A DNA stretch of 64,000 nucleotides, from positions 18,616,334 through 18,680,333 of the forward strand of contig NC_034010.1 in NCBI RefSeq assembly GCF_000346465.2, in the 5' to 3' direction. The number at the start of each line of letters is the position of its first letter. Position 1 is the stretch's first letter. Below, in pieces: positions 20,681-31,380 of the stretch. A model generated the notes under the pieces. It had not been told where the DNA came from and ran no database searches. It was given only the letters and a program-made list of their open reading frames with translations. Source of the DNA: Prunus persica (lineage: Eukaryota; Streptophyta; Magnoliopsida; Rosales; Rosaceae). Made by a program: the position numbers and the translations under genes.

Positions 20681-23600
20681 AAATGGACAACCCTTGAGGT
20701 ATTATTGCAAATTGTGGTATGCCACATATTTCTTTGGCATAAGAAGATGATGAATTTAAAGTTCGATTTTGTTATAATCGACACCTCAAGGAAAAAATAT
20801 ATTTTGTAAATTTCGGTTGTTAAGAATACACCGCGAAATGGATAATATTAATATAAACCTCAAATAATGAATTGAGGCTCCCCACATATTTTGTTATATC
20901 TGGGCCGGAAGCCCATGGATCCAAATATATGAGAGATCCTGAACTTGAAGTTGTGGGTATATAGTAGTTAATGCTCTTCACTACTATATTGTGATATTAT
21001 CATGGCTTTTACTCAATTCATATTTCATGTCCATTTGAAAAGGGCAAATAAATTCTGAGTTTGTGTTTAGCCCAAGACAAAAGTTCCGGGCTCCCATACG
21101 TTGAAATATGAAATTTGGGAAAGTCGATGTGGTTATTTGAACCTATAAGGCACAAGGTTCCAAACCGTCATTTTGAAAAGACGTAAAAACCACAGGTGCA
21201 AATTTTAAGAATGTGCGCAATTATTATAACAGGAAAGGAGCAAGTTGAAACGCAGTTGCTCCAATCAAGTTTTGCAAAGGCCATATCTATAGGAGGAAAT
21301 ATGGCTACAGTTTCCAGGATCCCAATATTATCTCAGATCCCCATATTATCTTTTTCTTTCCCAGAGTCCAAAACTTCACGTGGCCTCTGATAATGCATGT
21401 CGGCACTTTCGGCGTTTGCAAGTATTATTTTTGTCAAAAGCCGATCTTGCTTTGCAGATTTCACGGAGCTACTTTTTCAAAAGTATCCCGAGAATCTCCC
21501 AATTTTCCTATGGTTAATTTGAAATTCACCGGTTCTACCTATTCATTGTATTTGTGTATAAATGTGTTACTAACAAAATTTTCTTTGCAGAAGACATCCA
21601 GTTTTCTCCATACCTAGTGATGCGATATCTACTTGTTTTTCTTATCAGTGAGCACTTAATATGCCCGAGAAGCAAGACTATCTCTGATCATCCATTCAGG
21701 AAGTGAGACTATCCCTGATCACGTTTCCGCCACATCAGGGAACTGTGAAGGCGACCTTATGCTCTAATCTCCGGAAGTTCTTCTAGACTAGGAGAAATGA
21801 GAGCTGGTTGTTTGCTCCCACCAGCTTCCTTCCTTGATTGCTGAGCTTGTTGTCTGCTCCCACCAGCTTCCTTCCCTGATTGCTTACCTTCTCTTGCAAT
21901 CAATATCACATTATTTTTGCATTTTTTTCTCTTTTTATAACTCTCTGTTCATAAGAGATTTTATTTCTTTAGAATGAACATCTGAAGAATGAATCCATGC
22001 AGTGATCCTAACTCTGAGAGTTATTTGTTTTTGACAGAGAAGAGAATTGTGATTTTTGCTCTTGCAGGATATAACAAGATCATCAAGCGATACTTTATAT
22101 TTACTGGGCCGATACGAGCTTGAATGATACTTGAGAAAAGTTTCTCCCATCTAAGGATGTAAGCAATACTTGTGTTATTTTATGCTTATATACCTATTTG
22201 ATATTTTATCTTGAAAGGTAACCAAATGGGGAGATAAGTCCGTTCCAAAAGAATGGCTTGTATGTATCCATGAATTACTAACGCAAATTTTACAGATTGC
22301 AAGTTGGATACATTGATAATACACTGCACAGATTAAAGTCCCATAAGAACAGAATATGGGTATAGCAGTGATCAATATGATGCACGCCTGTTGCGTAGCA
22401 AATGATGTGGATTGAAGTCCCGAAAGGACAATCCTTTGACATGTCAATATTGATATTATGCACGCCTAATGCGTAGCAAATTATATGGGTTAAAGTCCCA
22501 TAATATGGGTTAAAGTCCCATAAATTAATTAACATGTATGTATTAATCTGTGGCATGCCTGCAGCATGACAGATATATGGGTTCTAAATGTTCCAACTCC
22601 CTAAATGGAGATTATCCACGCCCTACTATAAAATAACGCTCCATTGGAGGTTATAATCCACATTCTCACATAATAAAAGCCCCCTGCAGTGGCTTGGGTA
22701 CCCAAAAGTAAAGAAATGTTTATAATTGATGCATGCGCATGCAAATGAGAATGGTGGGATCATGAATTGATGAATAACAATTTTTGATTTTGGAGTAACT
22801 ACTCAAATCATCAATGGGCTGTGTTGATTGGAACCACGTTCAATTATTAAATGTCGACAATATCATTGGCCAAAATGGAATGAGGTAATTCCATTATAGA
22901 TAAGAATGAACGTGAAGGAACAACCCACAATACGAACCCCAAAATTTGTTAATACTGAATGTTATACTTAGGTGTTCGGAATAAAAGAGAATATACCTAC
23001 TTCGTATGACACAATGTTTCTGGCAGAAACAAGGAATGTTGGGTTTTCTCCATATTTATGGATTCAATTGTGCCCCTTTATTGCACATTTACGGAGACCA
23101 ACATGTTATCTTTAAGGGTTATTAAATGCACAGAGCATATCACCTGAAGTGATTTCCTAAAGATGTATAAATAGCTGGGTTAAAGCTATATAATGTGTCA
23201 TAAAGTTTAATCCCTTTTAAACAAAATCCGTTGAGAGGATTGACATTGCATAAAGCAAGTCCCTAAAGGACATGTGCTTGAAGCACAAAATTTGTACTCA
23301 ATATTAATATGCATAAATTACCTCAGTGAGTACATTGATGTGATTGCAACACATTAAAGATTCTGCAGAATTCAAGAAATATTTGTCTCGACTTAAGGAT
23401 CGAGCATTATACTAACGAGATTCTTGCTTATACTAAGAAAGTATTGAAGCATTTTTATGAGGATTATCCGTTGGACACTTTAAGGATTTTCCGGAAGTAT
23501 ATTCGACCGGACATCATATTTTCCAGATAGGGCTCAACTCCATCACCATCATTTTGGGATGATGTTAGGTATATTTGATGCTATTTTCGCATAACACCAT

Positions 23601-23938
23601 GTATGGGCATATTCTTTCAAGTGAACTTATAAATAGCCCAAGCGTTATTAGATATGCGGACTCTGAAAATTTCTATGATTTACATAGAGATAGCTCACTG
23701 GAAATATATTTACTTACTCAACTATGAGAATTGTTAATGGCTACATCCTCCACTCACTCCAAAAGATAGTCATGAAGACATCAGGGGGAGATATTAATCA
23801 GGGGGAGCATCCAGAAGTATGCTATACAGATTGTTGTACTCTTCTTTCTTCCTTCCATCAGTTCTCTACCTTATTAGGTTTTCTCCAAGCAAATCTGATG
23901 AAGCAACTGACATATTATTTGTGGTCTCCAAGGGGGAG

Positions 23939-24538
23939 TGTTGTAAAGTATAAAGTAGTGGAGCCCACTTACTATTTGTTTGTAGACTTTGGTGCATGAG
24001 TTTATTCACGGGTGAATAGTGAATAGTGAAGATGAATCACGGGTGCCATTTATCAATGCCTATAAATAGGCAACCTGCAAAGTGAAAGGGAAGAGAAGAA
24101 AAGAAGAGAAAGGGAGAAACGGAAAAAGAAGAGGAAAGAAACAAAGAAGAGGAAAGAAAGAAGAGAGATAGAAAAGAAGAGAAAAGAGGAAAGAAAGAAG
24201 GGAAAAGAGAAAAGAAGAGAAAGGGAAACGGAAAGAAACAAATAGAGGAAAGAGAAGAGAGGAAAGAGAGAAGAGGAAAGAGAGAAAAGGAAAGAGACAA
24301 GAGGAAGAGAAGGAAGAAAGAGGAAAGAGAGAGCAGAGAGAAATTCTCCTAGAGAGAAAATTCAGTGAGCCACACATGTTGTAAACACTAAAGTTGTAGC
24401 CATATTATTTTATATAGTGAAAAGTTACTGCTGCTGCTCTCCGAGGACGTAGGCATAGCCGAACCTCGTTAAATGTTGTGTCTCATCTACTTTACGTGCA
24501 GCTCAATATTCGTACATATTCCAGGTCATTTTATAACA
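23939..24538 (+). repeat. 3' LTR of retrotransposon 2
   Basis: 600 bp, 55 bp longer than the 5' LTR because of extra purine-rich sequence (about 24137-24195). TATAAATA at 24061-24068. Its end abuts the duplicated CDC20 upstream region at 24539. Confidence 0.93.
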
Positions 24539-25148
24539 GAGAGCAGTTTGGGCGTTCGCTCAACATTTTTATTCGCCTTCGACGCTAACTCGACGCGTAT
24601 TCGATGCTTATTCTACGCGTATTCGACGGAATATAATACGATCGTCGTCACCGCGAAACATAGGACTCGATTTTGAAATCACATCCAACCCAATCCGCTC
24701 TCTGATCTTAACAAAAATTAGAAACTCTACAATTTACGCTCAGTGGCCGTCGACTTCGCTCTTGTCTTGATTAGCGCTTCAATTCTCTTCAGTTCTCTGA
24801 ATTCGTTTTGGGCGTTTTCTGGGTTTGATTCGGTTTTCGGCGGGCTTCCATCTTTGGCTTAAATGGCTGCCGGAAACCCTAGTTTTCCAACGGTCAGAGA
24901 TTAAAACCCACTATTCAATTTCCGTTCCTTTTGTGTATTCTTATATAATTTACTTTTGGGTTTATTGAATTGAACCTAACGAGTTGTTTGCAGGCATTAA
25001 TTTTGTGCACCCGTTAATCTACTTGCTGGGTTTTTCATATTCGCTCTGCGTCTTTTTTGTTTGGGTTTTGCATACTGAGTGATCCATTTGCAGGAGTTCT
25101 TATTTTTTGCGTATTGTTTTGTTGGATATTTGCAGGATATTTGATCTT

Positions 25149-25150
<2 letters not shown>

Positions 25151-25192
<42 letters not shown>
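25151..25192 (+). repeat. CT microsatellite in the leader of the CDC20 pseudogene
   Basis: About 20 CT units, the counterpart of the run at 2678-2720. Confidence 0.85.
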
Positions 25193-25194
<2 letters not shown>

Positions 25195-25254
25195 TTTTTT
25201 GTTATTGTTTTCATTTTTCACATATATATTATCTTGTGGCATCTTAACATAACA

Positions 25255-26560
25255 ATGAGGTCTAGATGCCCTCTTGAAGAACGGCTTCTTCAGAAAAGGA
25301 ATTCTCGGGAAAATTTGGACAGGTTCATACCAAATAGGTCTGCAATGGATTTTGATTTTGCGCATTACATGCTTACTCAAGGTAGGAAAGGTAAGGAAAA
25401 CCCATCTAGATATGGAAGAGACTATAGGAAGCAGTTGGCAAAGGCAATGAACATGAATCGCACTAGAATCCTCGCTTTCAAAAACAAGCCTTCTCCCCCT
25501 GTAGCCCTGTAGAGCTCTTCCCGAGAAACTTCTCTTCTTTCCCACAGGATAAACCGGCGAACTCTAAGCCACAGAGACACATTCCTCAAACTCCGGAGAC
25601 AACACTGGATGCTCCTCACCTTATTGATGATTATTACCTGAATTTGTTGGATTGGGGAAGCTCCAATGTTATCGCAATAGCTCTTGCAGACAGTTTATTT
25701 GTGGGATGCTACTGATCATTCTAATTCGGAAGCGGTCACATTTGAGGTTGAAATGGGACCTGTTACCAGTGTCAGTTGGGCTGTTGATGGACGCCACATT
25801 GCCATTGGACTGGACAATTCCGAAGTACAGCTATGGGATTCAACTGCAAAGCAGTATCTGAGAACCTTGAGAGGTTGTCACAGATCACGGTTAGGCTCAC
25901 TAGCATGGAACAATCACATTCTTACAACTGGAGGAATGGATGGCCGCATTGTAAACAATGATGTAAGAATTAGATCGCACATTGTTGAGACATACAGAGG
26001 ACATGAACGCGAGGTTTGTGGGCTTAAGTGGTCAGCCTCAGGGCAGCAATTAGCAAGTGGAGGAAATGATAACCTGCTCCATATATGGGACAACAGATCA
26101 GTGGCACCAACACAGTGGCTTCACAGGCTTGAAGACCATACAGCTGCTGTAAAAGCCCTTGCTTAGTGTCCTTTCCAGAGAAATTTGCTCGCTTCTGGTG
26201 GAGGTGGGAATGATCGGTGCATAAAGTTCTGGAACACTCACACAGGTGCTTGCCTGAACTCGGTGGACACTGGCTCTCTGGTTTGTGCTTTGCTGTGGAA
26301 TATTAATGAACGAGAACTGCTTAGCTCACATGGGTTTACTCAGAATCAGCTTACTCTTTGGAAATACCCATCAATGGTTAGAATTGCAGAACACACGGGT
26401 CATACATCTAGAGTCCTTCATATGGCTCAGAGCCCAAATGGTTGCACAGTAGCAACGGCAGCTGGTGAAAGACTGTAACTTCTGGAATGTTTTTGGGGAC
26501 CCTGATGAGGTTAAACCAGCTCCCAAAGAGCCTTTTGCCCATGTGAATTGTATCCGCTGA
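25255..26560 (+). pseudogene. CDC20 pseudogene (duplicate of 2784-4115)
   Basis: Aligns along its whole length with the intact CDC20. An 8-bp tandem duplication (CCCTGTAG at 25497-25504 and 25505-25512) shifts the frame. A 2-bp loss near 25689 brings it back, with stops in the stretch between. TGG has become TAG at 26164-26166, in a WD40 repeat. Near 26476 an in-frame TAA and an extra base follow, and a 9-bp loss removes part of the Pro-rich tail; the old stop is at 26558-26560. Five codons after the start are also missing compared with copy A. Upstream cell-cycle motifs are still present, so transcription is possible, but no full protein can be made. Confidence 0.92.
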
Positions 26561-26939
26561 ACAAGAAAATGAGAAATTACATCGGATGGAGATTTTATGG
26601 GCCAAAAACTACAATCAGGTATGGGACGCTGAACTGGAACTTTGATCAGTACTATTCTTTCTAGTTGAAGTTGGGATGAAATGAAAAGCTTCAGCGAAGG
26701 TCTCAAACAGTTGCAGTGCTTAGGGTTTAGGGTTTAGGCCATATTATTTCTCAATTCCCCTGTATGAAGAGTGATGGGAAATAGGAAAACTTTCTCAGTT
26801 CCACTGTATAAAGAGTGATGGGAAATAGGAAATCTTTTTATTATTTAGGTAGTAATGGATTTCAAGAAATCCTTGAAATCGTAGACATCAATAAAGATAA
26901 GTTCTCTTTTCCCAGCAAAAAAGAATTCCAATTTTGGAA

Positions 26940-27075
26940 TCACACCCAACCCCATATATTGCTTGTGGTTGTCTCTTTGATCACTCCAATTAGGCCGACA
27001 CCAGTATGCCACCGAGGCCTTGATTCTCTCTTCAATGTGCCACCGAGACCCAAGGGGGGACTTTGCTTTTGAAGA
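26940..27075 (+). pseudogene. 3'-terminal remnant of the RING-finger gene (copy B)
   Basis: The frame ending at 27072 reads ITPIRPTPVCHRGLD and ends PPRPKGGLCF, the same tail as the RING pseudogene at 17297. The RING domain itself is missing. It lies 400 bp after the CDC20 pseudogene, as in copy A. Confidence 0.65.
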
Positions 27076-27373
27076 TTCAAGTAATGTGGAGCTGTTGGTG
27101 CTGCAGGCAGCAGAATTAGTACTAGCATTTGCCCAGTACTAGCTTGCTGTATTAAACTAGCTCACTAGCAGCAATGACATTGTTAATGTTCTTCCTTAAC
27201 ATTTCCTGCTTTTTTTGTGGGTAGCGTGTTCCCTGAATTTTCAATCTCTCTCCATAAGGTTTCTCATCAACAGTATTTGCTAGTGAGCTTGTGTGAGTTC
27301 TTCCAAGCTTGAATACGATTATCATGTTTGTAATTTTGGTCAGTAAATATAGTACACGCATAAACTTTCCACT

Positions 27374-27440
27374 TAGCATGAGCAAGTACAATGGATGCTC
27401 TTTGAGATGGGAATAATCAATTTCAATCCCACACTTCCAC
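27374..27440 (-). pseudogene. Fragment of nsLTP 3' coding end
   Basis: On the minus strand this 67-bp piece matches the last codons of the nsLTP at 28739-29080 (KCGIALNIPISKSIN there; a diverged KCGI...SHLKEH version here). No start or signal peptide remains. It shows that an nsLTP copy once lay beside the first RING tail and that the LTP-RING unit was duplicated. Confidence 0.6.
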
Positions 27441-27826
27441 AGAAAAAAAATGAGTTAAGAAAGAGAAAAGGGAGGATTTGAGCTTTGTGTCAAAAAAAAT
27501 GCGTTAAGTCCTTCATAAACGAATTTAATATTTGTTTTTTTAAAGTCAAACGAGGTCTTTTTAAAAAAGCGAAAAGGATTTATATACAAAAAAAAATAAA
27601 AATAAAAAATAAAACGGTAATCAGGTTGAAAACTTGCAGACCGCCAAATCAGAACCCTATAATACCTCTCTTTAGGAAATTAGAAACCCCACAACTCTAT
27701 TCTCAGTTTCCATTTCTTCTTGAATTTTTGGCCTTTGGGTTCGTTCCAAATTCCACTTCTTGTTTGTTGGTGTTCAATTTCTTTTTTGCATTCTGGGTTT
27801 GATCGGTTTTGGGCAGCCGTGAATCT

Positions 27827-28330
27827 ATGGCTTCCAACATTGAAGGTACATCACAAATGATCAAGCCTGGGTTTCAAAGCTGCAGGCCAAGGATGCGATT
27901 TATGAAGCCCCCTAAGGCTTTCCACTTCCGAATCCTAGAACCAGAACTAGAACCAGAAGAATGTGATCTCATGGATAAAGATGAATTATATGCCTATGGT
28001 TATAAACCTATTGCCTTGTCTTGTTCTGAAATTAAGCCTTGCAGTCCTTGTGAGGCCTCTTCTTCCACGGAAGGCAGCTGTGCTCTTCATTCAGTTTGTG
28101 GTTCCTGTTCTACCCCATCTCTGGATGATGATGATGATGAGGGAGAAAGCCATGAACTTGATGAGATCAACAGCCCACAGAGTGATGACTCTGGCTCATC
28201 AATTTATTCACCCTCCCATTTTGACAGCAATTTGTGCCTGAGAATGGCAAGAGAGCCGGCGATGAATTCATGTGGCCATTTGTTTTGGGCAAACACCATC
28301 ATCATCAAGACTCTGCCTGTGCAATACTGA
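27827..28330 (+). CDS. RING-finger-related protein, truncated inside the RING domain (probable pseudogene)
   Basis: 167 residues from ATG 27827; a TTG 18 bases upstream is in frame. The N-terminal half is acidic and Ser-rich (PELEPEECDLMDKDELY, then DDDDDEGESHELDE), as in the broken copy at 16405. Near residues 140-160 a RING start appears, LCLRMAREPAMNSCGHLFW, and then diverges: the Cys expected after HLF is Trp, the first zinc ligand is Ser, and the second half of the RING is absent. Related complete proteins are membrane-associated RMA-type ubiquitin ligases. Without the zinc ligands this product should not act as a ligase. It could be expressed as a short acidic protein. Confidence 0.55.
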   Translation: MASNIEGTSQMIKPGFQSCRPRMRFMKPPKAFHFRILEPELEPEECDLMDKDELYAYGYKPIALSCSEIKPCSPCEASSSTEGSCALHSVCGSCSTPSLDDDDDEGESHELDEINSPQSDDSGSSIYSPSHFDSNLCLRMAREPAMNSCGHLFWANTIIIKTLPVQY

Positions 28331-28642
28331 AACCTATTCTGAATTTTTTTCATATGCATTGAAGGAAAAGAAAAGTACCAAGAAAATTATCTTTTATTTA
28401 AGTGGCTCACTTAAATCATAAAAAGTCATTATTATTTCAACCGGAAATCATAAAAGATTTTATTAAGACAAGGAATGATCATACAATGACATGATCATAT
28501 AACCCTCAACTCTATCCCTTGCTTTATTTCCTGCGCTCATGTTCACCTCCATCTTGGTTGATACTGGTCCAAGAGAAACAAGACAAGTTAGCAAGCTTTT
28601 TATATGTAGCAAAATACATAAGTTAATTAGGAGAAAGAGAAA

Positions 28643-28664
28643 AAAAAAAAAAAAAAAAAAAAAC
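28643..28664 (+). repeat. Poly-A run
   Basis: Uninterrupted A run of about 22 bases between the RING remnant and the nsLTP 3' end. Confidence 0.8.
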
Positions 28665-28738
28665 ATAAATTTCATGCCAAAATGCAAAAAAATTTCCACA
28701 TTTAGCATTAGCAAGAGCAATTCTTTAAAATGTGACGC

Positions 28739-29080
28739 TCACTTCTGGCAGTTGATGCTCTTTGAGATAGGGATGTTCAACGCAATTCCACACTTGCCAG
28801 GCAGAGTAGTAGCTGCATCTTCCTCAACATCAGGGAAGCGATTGGCGGCCGCCTTGCAACATTCACAAGCCTACCGCCTATCTGCGGTGGTTTGCGCGAT
28901 TGCCTTGATGTTTTCCACCCCTTTGCAGCAAGCCTCCGGGGGTACTCCCCCGGAGGTCAGATAGGTAACACAAGGGGCTAAATTCGAGTTGACTTGGCCA
29001 CAATTGACTGCCTCTCCTTGCTGCACCATTAGGTGAGCCAGGACTAGCACAACCAACATTGCTATCACAATTCCCTTCAT
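28739..29080 (-). pseudogene. Type 1 non-specific lipid-transfer protein with an in-frame stop
   Basis: Reads [17 protein letters not shown], a hydrophobic signal peptide of about 24 residues, then the eight-cysteine pattern of type 1 nsLTPs (C...C...CC...CXC...C...C): NCGQV, APC, EACCKG, then past the stop CEC, GKCG and INCQK, with TGA at 28739-28741. Total 113 codons, normal for the family. nsLTPs are secreted, bind lipids and act in cuticle formation and defence. A TAG at 28871-28873 interrupts the frame just before the CEC motif, where relatives have Gln (a single C-to-T change from CAG). The shortened product lacks four of eight cysteines. A TATA box (TATATATA, about 29200-29207) lies 120 bp upstream. 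Sequencing error or a recent null allele are both possible. Confidence 0.85.
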
Positions 29081-29209
29081 GATTTTTTTTTCTTGGTCTT
29101 TTGAAATCTAAGTGAAAATCTTGATAGTGATATTGTGTTTTCGTGCTTGTGCTTGTGATTGTGCTTTGGGGATGGATGGTTCACACTTAACATTGTTTGT
29201 ATATATAAC

Positions 29210-30564
29210 AGTTTAGTAACCATGGCCTAAACAAAAACAGTTGTGGAATTTTGGCCTCTTTATACGCCCTCTAATGTCACTTGGATAACAAAGACCAAAG
29301 AAGATAAGCTTGGGGCTGATTTCAGTTAGGCCTTTGCAGGCTTTACAATTTGGTGGCCTCACTTGATCTCCTCAATCCAGGATTTTCAATAAAATTTTGT
29401 TTGGATCCAAAACCACCCTCAACTTATACTTAAAACTGGTTATAGGCAGTCCAAAAAAGATGACAAATGAGAAGAACAGAAAGGAAAAGAGGCATGTACG
29501 CACTGATCAATATTATCTAAGATTAGTAATTTTGCTTTTGTTTTTGGAAATGGAACAACAAAGTATGGACAGAATTCCAATTCTTTGATGCGCTTTGTAC
29601 AATCAGTTCATAGCCACCTTAACCAATTAGCACCAAAGTCCTTTTGCAAATGCATATGCAAGCAACATGATATGTGCTATTTTGACAGTCGGCTCGAATG
29701 GCATTATCCGCCCTAATTCGTAATGGAAGAGTCAAGTTAAACTGGAATCTTTGCTTTTTCCCTCCACTTTTCTCAATAGAGTAATGTAACTCATAATATT
29801 GGAAGTTGAATAAATATAAAATTACGAATATTTTTGCATTGGAATTTCCTTTTAATTCTACCAGCTAAAATTATAGACACAATTGCAATTGATCATTGAA
29901 CTTGAAGCCATACAAAGAAATAAAATCTAGCAAGAATATGTTTGTACTGTGTTCTACTATTTTGTTAATCCAACTCTTATGCCAATGATGACGAAAATTT
30001 ATTAAATTCGTTCGGGAGTTTTTCTGTTATTTTTTGGAGTACACCTCATATCTGCTTTGTTATATAATTAATTTTAGTAATTTAAAGTAATTATGGGGAG
30101 AAATTATTCCCATGTACTTTTTCATAAAAGTGATTATCGATCAATTCAGAATTATTTTCAAACAAGTCATCATTTGAAGTAGAACAAGTAAGCCAAAGTC
30201 AACTTAGATAGTTAACAAATAATTTATCTGGAAGAAATCATTTTGCATATCAACTTTGAAAACCGATGATATCTACTTTTTAATGTTTGCTTTGTAGGAT
30301 CTTATGTTGCTTGCTAAGTATTATATGATAAATTTCGTCTTGACAGAAAAACGTGAAACCGAATAGGGCAAGTTGAGCTATCATTTTCTTCAATCTTATG
30401 AAACAAAACTCATAACAAATTGCCAATAAAAAAAGGGTCCATAATGATCATGTACAAAACCAAGGGTGGAATTATAAAAATAAAAAAATAAAAAAGCCCA
30501 ACGCTTTACACTTGGGATTGGGAATCTCCATGTCTAAAAAAATGCAATAAAAATTATTAATTGG
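29210..30564. other. Intergenic spacer between nsLTP and the first ERF
   Basis: AT-rich, no convincing gene. It contains the nsLTP promoter at the left and presumably the 3' flank of ERF-1 at the right. Confidence 0.6.
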
Positions 30565-31380
30565 TTATAATTCATGTGGCATGGGGAATGCTGTAGTGTT
30601 GAGATCATTTAGCCATTGATCAACAACGGCTAGCTGGCTCGTCTCAACCATCTCTACTAGGCTTTCGCTACCCGACTCGGCTCCAGCCACCGAGCCAACT
30701 CCGGTGTTTCTCCTTTTTGGCCTTGGCGACCCACTGTCTGACGAGGAAGACGAAGAGGAAGATTCCGGTGCCCGCCGCTTTGGGGTTATTCTAACCGGCT
30801 CGCATCCCTCCGAGCCAATAAGGTGAGGGAAGTTGAGTTTGGCTTTGGAGCCGCGCATCTTAAAAGCGGCTTTGTCGTAAGCCAATGCCGCATCCTCCGC
30901 CGTCTCATAGGTCCCAAGCCACACTCTCGCCCCGTTCTTCTTAGGATCCCTAATCTCCGCTGCATACTTCCCCCACGGCCTCCTCCTCACTCCTCGAAAG
31001 TGCCTGCCCGATGACGGCGCGTGAGTCTCACGCGCCACCTCTATCCTTTCCAAAACCACCTCCTGAGGCTCCGGTTTCACGGGTGTGGTGTCAACAACAT
31101 CAATGTGGCTGTGATCTGATGATGGACTCCATCTGCTGTCTGTGGAACCACTGTAAACGACCACGTCGTTATTGTCGTCCACTTTCAGCGGCATGTCGCT
31201 CCAACTCTCCTCCGAGAAAAGGGCACTGAAGCTGAAACTCCGGCAGAACATAGGAGGAGGGCTGCCTGAAGCTGTCGGCGAAGATTCTTCCAAAACAGTA
31301 TCGAAATTATCGTCGAGAAGGTGTTGCCGAATGGACTCCAAGAGAGCAAAATCAGACTCCAAACTAATCTCTCCAAACAT
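30565..31380 (-). CDS. Group IX ethylene-response factor (ERF-1 of the cluster)
   Basis: 271 residues. The AP2/ERF DNA-binding domain is at about 127-185 ([19 protein letters not shown], with Ala14 and Asp19 typical of ERFs that bind GCC boxes), followed by [10 protein letters not shown] and a basic KRRAPES segment. The N-terminal [18 protein letters not shown] motif and the [12 protein letters not shown] motif near residue 60 place it with ERF1/ERF2/ERF13-type group IX activators of ethylene and jasmonate defence responses. Ser-rich and KRR stretches suggest a nuclear signal. Single exon, as usual. TATAAATA at 31493-31500 lies about 115 bp before the ATG. It is the longest of the five. Confidence 0.93.
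   Translation of the reverse strand: MFGEISLESDFALLESIRQHLLDDNFDTVLEESSPTASGSPPPMFCRSFSFSALFSEESWSDMPLKVDDNNDVVVYSGSTDSRWSPSSDHSHIDVVDTTPVKPEPQEVVLERIEVARETHAPSSGRHFRGVRRRPWGKYAAEIRDPKKNGARVWLGTYETAEDAALAYDKAAFKMRGSKAKLNFPHLIGSEGCEPVRITPKRRAPESSSSSSSSDSGSPRPKRRNTGVGSVAGAESGSESLVEMVETSQLAVVDQWLNDLNTTAFPMPHEL

Larger units (their letters stand above)
18373..24538 (+). mobile_element. Copia-derived LTR retrotransposon 2, non-autonomous
   Basis: LTRs 18373-18917 and 23939-24538 (TGTTG...AACA), target duplication GAGAG at 18368-18372 and 24539-24543, polypurine tract AGGGGGAG at 23931-23938. About 5.0 kb of internal sequence has no long frame. Scattered degraded pol pieces show its origin, such as WPKWNEVIP-like sequence near 22868 and SSELINSPSVIRYADS-like sequence near 23618-23665 that aligns with the RNase H side of retrotransposon 1. 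LTRs differ by about three substitutions plus length changes in the purine tract, so it too inserted recently and must have been mobilised in trans. It lies just upstream of the CDC20 pseudogene. Confidence 0.92.
18228..27345 (+). repeat. Segmental duplication, copy B (interrupted by retrotransposon 2)
   Basis: 18228-18372 matches copy A at about 1905-1990. The match resumes after the retrotransposon at 24544 and continues through promoter, leader, CDC20 pseudogene and RING tail to about 27345. The retrotransposon's GAGAG duplication at both junctions shows it entered after the duplication. Confidence 0.82.

Noticed and set aside
28539..28964. Plus-strand frame overlapping the nsLTP
   Set aside because: Antisense shadow of the lipid-transfer gene; the minus strand has the cysteine pattern and signal peptide.
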